Below the pieces are notes generated by a model that worked only from the letters and a program-made list of their open reading frames with translations, was not told where the DNA came from and ran no database searches. DNA of 64,000 bases from Eubacterium sp. AM49-13BH (lineage in GTDB: Bacteria; Bacillota; Clostridia; Lachnospirales; Lachnospiraceae), in the NCBI RefSeq assembly GCF_003464165.1, contig NZ_QSEK01000005.1:1-64000 (forward strand), given 5' to 3'. Below, one piece after another: positions 36,400 through 41,780 of this stretch (position 1 is its first letter; every line of letters starts with the position of its first letter). A program made the translations under genes and the position numbers.

Positions 36400-36513
36400 T
36401 TACAGGAATATTTTAATTATCACTATTGTGATACATATTCCTGTGAGCAGTCCTGTTGGATATGCTATATTCTTAATTACCTGTATGGTAATCTCTTTTA
36501 TTGTATCTTTCAT
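36400..36513 (-). CDS. small membrane peptide (cassette F)
   Basis: 37 residues: MKDTIKEITIQVIKNIAYPT then GLLTGICITIVIIKIFL, one membrane span. AAAGGACAGTAT precedes the ATG. Next on the same strand, a further frame (VVNIPTRKPLINWLKKF) is cut by repeat 6 at 36307. Both look like small phage genes. Confidence 0.55.
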   Translation of the reverse strand: MKDTIKEITIQVIKNIAYPTGLLTGICITIVIIKIFL

Positions 36514-36549
36514 ATACTGTCCTTTCTGTTGCACCGGTGCAACTTCGGA

Positions 36550-37008
36550 CTATTCTATTATAATCCAATCTTCTGCAAGCATGTCAGTCTGGCTTGCTAA
36601 CCAAGGGACTACATTCCCCTGTACAGTTTTCATGGCGATATATGCTCCATACTCTACTAATCCATTCTCATTAACAAGACTTGCTGCAATTTCTGTACAA
36701 GGAGCATATGCACCAACTGGAACATAATATAAAAACATTCCCTTACCGTTCCATCCAGCTCTTGCTACTTTCTTACCTTTTTTCAGTGCTTCAATAGCAA
36801 TTCCAAATGTCATATTATCACATCTTCTATACGCTTCATAAAACTGTTTCTTAGGACACCAACTCTCATATCCATCAGAATATCTTATATGATAACCTTC
36901 ATCTGCCGGGTTCTCGTCATTTGGTATCTTCCATCCTCTGTATGCATTGTATTCACCTCTGCTCATTGGCTCTGTTGCCACCACTTTTACTCCAATATAA
37001 TCCTTCAT
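36550..37008 (-). CDS. phage protein with MKDYIG domain and DUF2829 (Tad2-like) domain (cassette F)
   Basis: 152 residues, the only complete member of the MKDYIG gene in the array. N-terminal domain about 1-58 (MKDYIGVKVVATEPMSRGEY, WCPKKQFYEAYRR). The C-terminal DUF2829 domain begins MTFGIAIEALKKGKKVARAG and continues WNGKGMFLYYVPVG, DMLAEDWIIIE. DUF2829 includes Tad2, which binds cyclic-nucleotide signals of Thoeris defence; whether this member does so is unknown. AGTGAGGATTTAGAA precedes the start. Confidence 0.75.
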   Translation of the reverse strand: MKDYIGVKVVATEPMSRGEYNAYRGWKIPNDENPADEGYHIRYSDGYESWCPKKQFYEAYRRCDNMTFGIAIEALKKGKKVARAGWNGKGMFLYYVPVGAYAPCTEIAASLVNENGLVEYGAYIAMKTVQGNVVPWLASQTDMLAEDWIIIE

Positions 37009-37047
37009 TTCTAAATCCTCACTTTCTTAAAATTGGGTATAAAAATA

Positions 37048-37069
37048 CCACCAATCTCTCGACTAGTGG
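37048..37069 (-). repeat. GAGA-loop hairpin, cassette copy F (one mismatch)
   Basis: As the other copies, with CCACTAGTC in place of CCACCAGTC on the minus strand, weakening one pair. Confidence 0.85.
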
Positions 37070-37072
37070 CTG

Positions 37073-37435
37073 TTAAACTTCTAAAAAATCCGCAAAACCT
37101 AAAGATTTAAAATATTCTTTTGTCTCGTCACTATTCATCTCTTCATCAGTAGCTGCATACTCTTCTATCATAAGTTTTTTAAGACGTTCAAACGCAATCT
37201 TTCTTGCATACTCCCATTCAGCATTTGTCAGTTTTAATTTAGAATCACTTTTAATACGTTCTAAAGAAGCAACCGGATTTGATGGCCTTATCAAGCCATC
37301 TATTAAAAATTTTTTTAATCCGCTCTTTTTTCCTCCAAGTTGACGATAATATTCCATTAAGCCTTTCTTATCCCCTTCATACTCAAGTTGGTCAAATTGA
37401 CGAATTTCTTCCGCTGTAGCATCACTCGAAAACAT
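37073..37435 (-). CDS. unknown 120-residue protein (cassette F)
   Basis: MFSSDATAEEIRQFDQLEYE, then EYYRQLGGKKSGLKKFLIDG and a helical acidic end. It lies 5 bp behind the frame that carries the broken zincin-like end and 4 bp before the hairpin, the place taken by the small genes of the other cassettes. Likely a partner of the lost toxin; not recognised. Confidence 0.6.
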   Translation of the reverse strand: MFSSDATAEEIRQFDQLEYEGDKKGLMEYYRQLGGKKSGLKKFLIDGLIRPSNPVASLERIKSDSKLKLTNAEWEYARKIAFERLKKLMIEEYAATDEEMNSDETKEYFKSLGFADFLEV

Positions 37436-37440
37436 TTACA

Positions 37441-38100
37441 TCACCTTCCTAATGCTGTTTCAATAATTTCGCCAAATATTTTTGCTGTTTTTCTTGGATT
37501 ATCACTCATCATATATTCTGCAAAACATTCTGCGAAAAATTCACGTTCAGAATCTACTTTAGTTCTATTTTTAACATAATCATACTTTGCTGCATAAACA
37601 CTAACATGTTCAGCTATGAAATCTCTTTCTTTTTTTTCTAAAATATCACGTCTTTGGTTGAACGATACACCATTTTTGGAGGGGCATTCAACTTCAAGAA
37701 TTGCTATATAATTTACCATTGCATCAATCTGCATATTATATGTGCTTCTAGGACATGTTGGCTTAAATTCTAATGTGCCATTATCCCATTTTTCAAGCAT
37801 ACATTTAAGTCCTTTATATCTTATAACAAGCTGCTTATACTCTGCTTTGAATCTATCTTTGTAATCCCCGCTATTCATTAAAATAGCTGTTGACGGCAAC
37901 TTTGTTCCATCATATCTTCTGTATGCTTCCTCAAATTGTTTCTTAGGACACCAGCTTTCATATCCATCAGGATATCTTATGTGATAGCCTTCATCTTCTG
38001 GATTCTCGTCACTTGGTATCTTCCACCCTCTGTATTCATTGTATGCACCCCTGCTCATTGGCTCTGCTGCCACCACTTTTACTCCAATATAATCCTTCAT
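37441..38100 (-). CDS. chimeric frame: MKDYIG phage gene fused through repeat 7 to a zincin-like tail
   Basis: 219 codons. Residues 1-62 match the MKDYIG domain (WCPKKQFEEAYRR); about 63-136 a second phage module (DRFKAEYKQLVIRYKGLKCM, EFKPTCPRSTYNMQ). Then the repeat codes VECPSKNGVSFN in frame, and about 149-219 is the end of a metalloprotease-like domain (ERDFIAEHVSVYAAKYDYV; EREFFAECFAEYMMSDNPR) without its HExxH. The two ends come from different cassettes (G and F). A strong ribosome site (GAGGATTTAGAA) means the fusion may be made. Whether the product matters is unknown. Confidence 0.6.
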   Translation of the reverse strand: MKDYIGVKVVAAEPMSRGAYNEYRGWKIPSDENPEDEGYHIRYPDGYESWCPKKQFEEAYRRYDGTKLPSTAILMNSGDYKDRFKAEYKQLVIRYKGLKCMLEKWDNGTLEFKPTCPRSTYNMQIDAMVNYIAILEVECPSKNGVSFNQRRDILEKKERDFIAEHVSVYAAKYDYVKNRTKVDSEREFFAECFAEYMMSDNPRKTAKIFGEIIETALGR

Positions 38101-38139
38101 TTCTAAATCCTCTCATTCTTAAAATTGGGTATAAAAATA

Positions 38140-38161
38140 CCACCAATCTCTCGACTGGTGG
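38140..38161 (-). repeat. GAGA-loop hairpin, cassette copy G
   Basis: Identical to copy A; it lies between the 54-residue gene at 38169-38333 and the MKDYIG gene at 37441-38100. Confidence 0.85.
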
Positions 38162-38168
38162 CTAATAA

Positions 38169-38333
38169 CTATAATACTCCTGCATCTTTTAATATTCTAT
38201 CTAATTCTTCTTTCGCAGGCAATGCGTGTTCTTTATTATATGCTTCACATTCTTCTTTTGATAGTGGAACTGGATTAGGTGGCATAGATAATCTATCTAA
38301 ATACCATTCGTATGCTTCGTCTTCATTTGTCAT
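38169..38333 (-). CDS. small acidic protein (cassette G)
   Basis: 54 residues: MTNEDEAYEWYLDRLSMPPN, PVPLSKEECEAYNKEHALPA, KEELDRILKDAGVL. TGGAGGTGTTACC precedes the ATG; the start overlaps the stop of the preceding ART-like tail (ATGA). Candidate immunity or accessory peptide. Confidence 0.62.
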   Translation of the reverse strand: MTNEDEAYEWYLDRLSMPPNPVPLSKEECEAYNKEHALPAKEELDRILKDAGVL

Positions 38334-38404
38334 GGTAACACCTCCACTAAAATACTATCTTCTTGCTTTGATAATATACGCATTTTACAATTTCTGTCAA
38401 GTAA
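38330..38404 (-). pseudogene. ADP-ribosyltransferase-like tail entering from repeat 8 (cassette G)
   Basis: 24 codons in frame with VECPSKNGVSFN: LLDRNCKMRILSKQEDSI, LVEVLP stop. The pattern 'LL.....(K)(I/V)LS....I.VEV(L/I)' is the common C-terminal strand pair of bacterial ADP-ribosyltransferase toxins. The catalytic part is missing. Confidence 0.5.
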
Positions 38405-38441
38405 GTTGAACGATACACCATTTTTGGAGGGGCATTCAACT

Positions 38442-38552
38442 ATAGAGAAACTTAGTGTTTTTCCAAAACAAAGAGAATTGCTACTTGACAAAGATAATAT
38501 TTACAGAGTATTATCAAGAAAAGATAACACAATAGAGTTAGAGGTGATTTAG
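38442..38552 (+). pseudogene. ADP-ribosyltransferase-like tail entering from repeat 8 (cassette H)
   Basis: 36 codons: IEKLSVFPKQRELLLDKDN, IYRVLSRKDNTIELEVI stop. It resembles the tail on the other side of the same repeat (LLDRNCKMRILS) but points the opposite way, and is read in a different repeat frame (LNDTPFLEGHST). Confidence 0.52.
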
Positions 38553-38553
38553 T

Positions 38554-38679
38554 ATGGATAAAAAGGAATATGAAGCAGCTTTAGAAGAGCGAGAGCATAT
38601 TATGGCAGAAGAAAAAATCAAAGCTTTTCCATTGACAGAAAAGGAAATAGAGGAATTAAAAAAACAAGGACGTATTTAA
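38554..38679 (+). CDS. small charged protein (cassette H)
   Basis: 41 residues: MDKKEYEAALEEREHIMAEE, KIKAFPLTEKEIEELKKQGR, I. GAGGTGATTT precedes the ATG. Same place as the other small genes: behind a toxin-like tail and just before the hairpin (38682). Confidence 0.62.
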   Translation: MDKKEYEAALEEREHIMAEEKIKAFPLTEKEIEELKKQGRI

Positions 38680-38681
38680 AA

Positions 38682-38703
38682 CCACCAGTCGAGAGATTGG
38701 TGG
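38682..38703 (+). repeat. GAGA-loop hairpin, cassette copy H
   Basis: CCACCAGTC GAGA GATTGGTGG followed by TATTTTTATACCC, then GAGGATTTGAAA as ribosome site for the cut MKDY gene. Confidence 0.85.
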
Positions 38704-38742
38704 TATTTTTATACCCAATTTTAAGAATGAGAGGATTTGAAA

Positions 38743-38802
38743 ATGAAGGATTATGTTGAACGATACACCATTTTTGGAGGGGCATTCAACCACTATATTT
38801 AG
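38743..38802 (+). pseudogene. MKDYIG gene cut after four codons by repeat 9
   Basis: ATG AAG GAT TAT, then the repeat (VERYTIFGGAFN) and HYI stop. Only the first four codons of the phage gene remain. It shows how exactly the cassette edge can fall inside a gene. Confidence 0.7.
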
Positions 38803-38856
38803 TGCAATGTTTTATTTATTTTCTAAACATAGATAAGTGCTCTGTTACAGAGCATA
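38791..38856 (-). promoter_or_regulatory. possible array leader between cas2 and the first repeat
   Basis: 66 bp, about three quarters A+T, from the cas2 stop to the repeat end. It includes the small palindrome GCTCTGTTACAGAGC (38839-38853), which may be a leader element recognised by integrase or a short cas2 terminator. Position fits a type II leader. Confidence 0.45.
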
Positions 38857-39162
38857 TTATAGCATAATATGACTGTTTGTTCCAACTATTTCTTCCTGAT
38901 AATCCGGTTCACCCGTCACCAAATATATATTATTATATTGCTTCTCTGTTAAGCGTAAAAGTCTCACCGTTCCGGTTTTAGGTGCATATTCTTCTATTCG
39001 TCTGAAATGTTTTTCGGATGCTTTCCGGTTTTGCACTATCCGCATATACACTTCCGGTGCAATTCGCAAATAGCCATCTTTATGTAAAAACTTTCTAAGC
39101 TTTGTATATTCTGTTTTGGTTCCCCATTTCTCTGTCGGACTAAGAATAACAAGTAATCTCAT
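38857..39162 (-). CDS. cas2: Cas2, type II-like, altered catalytic strand
   Basis: 101 residues, normal length. TEYTKLRKFLHKDGYLRIAP, EVYMRIVQNRKASEKHFRRI and VRLLRLTEKQYNNIYLVTG are typical of type II Cas2. The first strand reads RLLVILSPTEK where the family has VxFDLP, so the metal-binding Asp is missing. In known systems Cas2 nuclease activity is not needed for spacer integration, so a structural role may remain. It overlaps cas1 by 4 bp. Confidence 0.9.
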   Translation of the reverse strand: MRLLVILSPTEKWGTKTEYTKLRKFLHKDGYLRIAPEVYMRIVQNRKASEKHFRRIEEYAPKTGTVRLLRLTEKQYNNIYLVTGEPDYQEEIVGTNSHIML

Positions 39163-40064
39163 TCCGTAATCCCCTCCATACTTTCAACCGGCAGAATCAT
39201 AGGCAACTTCAATTTTTCTGTTGAAGCATCTAAAATAATACGCTTCAAACTTTCCACCATAATATCAATCGCTGACATTACATTTACCTTAACCCCATCA
39301 ACGATACAAGCATTATGTAAGGCATGTGCCAATTCTCTTCTTTCTGATTTTGTCAACTGAATATTTGACGCTATATTGTTATGTGCTACTAAATCAACTA
39401 TTGCACGATATGGTTCTATCAAATCATCAGCCAGATTAAATGCATTCAATTGATTGTCATGATGTATTCCAAAAGTTGGATGAAAACCCGTTGCCACCAG
39501 TTTTCTTGCAATTGCACTTCTTACAACTGCATAGCCATAATTCAGTCTGCTATTTATAGGATCCTCGCTTCTTCTGTTAAATCCCTCGTGATAATATGAA
39601 AAATACTCTTTAGCAGCTAATGATTCACAATAATCCACATTTTCCTCATTCACTGTTGCCACATACGCTGCAATTTTTTCCGATCCATCCAAGCCCATAA
39701 TAGACAACGCTCTGGATTGATTACTTATCTTTTGTTTAATAATATCAATCCATATCTCCATATATTTTTCATGTGCAGTATTTACCTGTGTATGCATTAA
39801 TTTAGACTGCCTTGCATGACCTTCAAAGGGCAGCACAATGGCTGTCGGCAAATATCTGTCATCCAGTGTCATCAGTGCCACCTTATTTTGACTTAAAATA
39901 GATAAATCCATTGTAGAAAGTCGTATATTAGCACCGTGTACCATAATCTGATTCAAATCCTCTATCGGAACAACTGCAACTCCATCGTCTGTTGTAATCT
40001 CCAATTGTCCTTCTTTTATGTGTAATTCTGCTGCATGACTAATTTCAAGTGTACGAAATCCCAT
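39159..40064 (-). CDS. cas1: Cas1 integrase, type II-like
   Basis: 301 residues, full length. MGFRTLEISHAAELHIKEGQ begins the beta-rich N-domain; the helical domain has SLAAKEYFSYY (Glu153), RLNYGYAVVRSAIARKL, FHPTFGIHHDNQLNAFNLAD (His201/202) and LIEPYR (Glu217). These match the catalytic Glu-His-Glu of type II Cas1, so the enzyme looks competent. It inserts DNA at CRISPR repeats with Cas2. AGAGGTAACGATT precedes the ATG. No cas9 or csn2 is in the window; upstream is a transposon tnpV remnant. Confidence 0.93.
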   Translation of the reverse strand: MGFRTLEISHAAELHIKEGQLEITTDDGVAVVPIEDLNQIMVHGANIRLSTMDLSILSQNKVALMTLDDRYLPTAIVLPFEGHARQSKLMHTQVNTAHEKYMEIWIDIIKQKISNQSRALSIMGLDGSEKIAAYVATVNEENVDYCESLAAKEYFSYYHEGFNRRSEDPINSRLNYGYAVVRSAIARKLVATGFHPTFGIHHDNQLNAFNLADDLIEPYRAIVDLVAHNNIASNIQLTKSERRELAHALHNACIVDGVKVNVMSAIDIMVESLKRIILDASTEKLKLPMILPVESMEGITE

Positions 40065-40218
40065 AATCGTTACCTCTCGAAGAATCTATAAACATACATA
40101 TTCTACCACGTTTCAGTAAATATGGAAAATCCCGGTGAATTGAATAGTATATATCTGTTTGTTGTTTTTGATAAAATAAGAGAGAAAAACTTTCTTTAAG
40201 AAAAATAAGGAAAACTAT

Positions 40219-40526
40219 CCATTCCATAGGTCGCTCTATTTTTAACTGCTCTGTTACATCTTGTTTGCGAGCCATCTCCTCAATCAATCTGTGGAACATT
40301 TGCTCCGCCTGTTGGTTAATATCTGCAAGATAGCGGTTAAGTGTACCTTCAATCAGCATTGTTGTGTAAACAATGTGCCTATGCTCCTTAAATAATGCCT
40401 ATGGCGTTGCCCCCATAAACCGATAGGCTGTGTTTCTTCTTCGGAAAGTATCAGACAAGGGATATAATAATCACCCTGCATTTCATACCACAAACCGTTG
40501 CCTTCATCAAAAATGTACTTGTCCAT
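40219..40526 (-). pseudogene. tnpV: TnpV transposon protein, frameshifted and cut off
   Basis: Starts MDKYIFDEGNGLWYEMQGDY, YYIPCLILSEEE, IGLWGQRHRHYL; after a one-base loss (TTTAAGG for TTTAAAGG, near 40385) it goes on as MLIEGTLNRYLADINQQAEQ, VTEQLKIERPMEW. TnpV of Tn4451-type elements then has xRMNNIRxxA; here that end is replaced by the sequence leading into cas1. The loss of the 3' end marks a recombination joint 155 bp upstream of cas1. Confidence 0.8.
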
Positions 40527-40853
40527 ATAATAAATCCTCCAGTATAATATATTCGCACATACGTCACAGTTCTCCGATTGCCACATTCTGTTATATCTTG
40601 TTATCAGATTTTCTTGCCCTTGTGTTTACCCTTATCAGCTTCCAAGGGAAGAATAAAACAGTGTGAAATCGTATAATAAGTTAAGGTGAGCATTTTGCGA
40701 TAAATCCTTTATTTTCAAGGCTTTTGGAGGATTTTATTAAAACCCTGTGGGGGTTAATAACCATTTATAAAATTGTGGTTTTCAAATTCAAATTTTGGGG
40801 AGAAAGCATGAAATAGGGCTTATTATATTCATAAATGTATATATTATGTAATT
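40527..40853. other. 327-bp gap upstream of the tnpV remnant
   Basis: No gene found. AT-rich, with several short G-runs (GGAGGATTTT, CCCTGTGGGGG). It probably belongs to the transposon that gave tnpV; no terminal repeat could be recognised. Confidence 0.35.
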
Positions 40854-41366
40854 TTAAATAAACGATACTGTCTCTGTTAATGCTTTTCTGCTGTTATGAT
40901 TAGGGAGAGGAGTAGTTGTTTTGTCAGCAACACCAAGATCAAGAAGCATTAATATTTCCTCATCTTCTGGTAAATTAAAAGCTTTTGCCAGTTCATCAGG
41001 ATTAAAGAAGTTAATCCAGCAGCTGTCAACACCTTCATTGTATGCAGCTAACATAAGATGGGTTGCAACGATAGTTGCGTCTTCTTTTCCAGAGTTTCTT
41101 TTTTATCCCGGATAAGTGAACACATTATTTTTATTAAAAGCAACAATTAGGACTGTGGATGCGTTATACCGGCAAGGCATTAACTTATCAATAGTCTCTA
41201 ATCCACTTTCAGACTGTACAACATATATATGCTGTTCCTGAAGATTCTTTGCTGTAGGAGCTACTCTTCCGGCTTCCAAGATAGCATCTAATTTATCTTT
41301 TCCTATTTGTTCGCTGCTAAATTTTTTACATGAATATCTGTTTTTAATTACATCTGAAAATTCCAT
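40854..41366 (-). pseudogene. nitroreductase with in-frame stop
   Basis: From ATG 41366 (MEFSDVIKNRYSCKKFS) the flavin-site part LEAGRVAPTAKNLQEQHIYV is normal, then a TAA after FTYPG. The same frame continues KRNSGKEDATIVATHLMLA and GVDSCWINFFNPDELAKAF to 40854. About 170 codons in total, usual for the family, so a single nonsense codon breaks it. Confidence 0.8.
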
Positions 41367-41441
41367 AAATAACCTTCCTTTCAACCGCAATATTATAATC
41401 AAGTACCTGCTTAAGCAGATAATTGCTCATATTTAAGACTT

Positions 41442-41735
41442 TCATATTAAAATCACTTTCATTAAACAGCAGCGATACAGCAAAAAGATTAGCCTCATAT
41501 TCAACATTTTAAATGCATTTTTACTTGTTACCGCGAAATTATTAATATCATCTGAATGAAGAAGTGCATGTCCTAATTCATGTGCACACAAAACCAGCTG
41601 GCTTTTATGCTCATATCTTCCATTAATAATTATAATTGTTGGATAATTATCCGACCGTATCGTATATGCTTTCCTGCCTATCGGAAGCATTTTACTTACA
41701 ACTACTCTTATTCCTACTTTTCTGCAGTCAAGAAT
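41442..41735 (-). pseudogene. ImmA/IrrE-like metallopeptidase remnant
   Basis: DCRKVGIRVVVSKMLPIG, YPTIIIINGRYEHKSQLVLC and AHELGHALLHSDD (HExxH) are the zinc core of ImmA/IrrE proteases, which cleave repressors. After KNAF one A is missing; in the next frame VEYEANLFAVSLLFNESDF gives the normal second motif. The N-terminal helix-turn-helix or start is missing: the frame runs into the helicase terminator. Confidence 0.7.
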
Positions 41736-41739
41736 AAAA

Positions 41740-41763
41740 AAATAGGGGGATTCCCCTATTTTT
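41740..41763. terminator. terminator after the helicase gene
   Basis: AAATAGGGG / CCCCTATTT stem with T-runs on both strands, 17 bp beyond the helicase stop. Confidence 0.85.
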
Positions 41764-41780
41764 CCATTCTCTAACCTGCT

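Larger units (their letters stand above)
33101..38790 (-). CRISPR. array of nine 36-bp CRISPR-like repeats separated by gene-sized segments
   Basis: Repeat GTTGAACGATACACCATT + TTTGGAGGGGCATTCAAC (plus strand) at 33101-33136, 33961-33996, 34567-34602, 34901-34936, 35627-35662, 36272-36307, 37657-37692, 38405-38440 and 38755-38790, all in one orientation. The first copy (farthest from cas2) has one change (GCACC for ACACC); the fourth and fifth share TTTTGGG for TTTTTGG. Length 36 bp, GTT...AAC ends and adjacent cas1-cas2 fit type II CRISPR. Segment lengths are 824, 570, 298, 690, 609, 1349, 712 and 314 bp, far beyond the usual 30 bp. Segments hold genes in either direction and gene ends cut by the repeat. 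Strand given as that of cas1-cas2. Confidence 0.85.

Noticed and set aside
33101..38790. Repeats as integron attC sites
   Set aside because: attC sites vary in length and fold as imperfect ssDNA hairpins; here all copies are the same 36 bp with only 6-nt complementary ends, and no tyrosine integrase is present.
33101..38790. Ordinary CRISPR array interrupted by insertion sequences
   Set aside because: No interval has normal spacer length and no transposase or terminal inverted repeats occur within the segments.
40060..40860. A tracrRNA or cas9 remnant upstream of cas1
   Set aside because: I looked for an anti-repeat to GTTGAACGATACACC and for HNH/RuvC motifs and saw none; only tnpV-like sequence is found.
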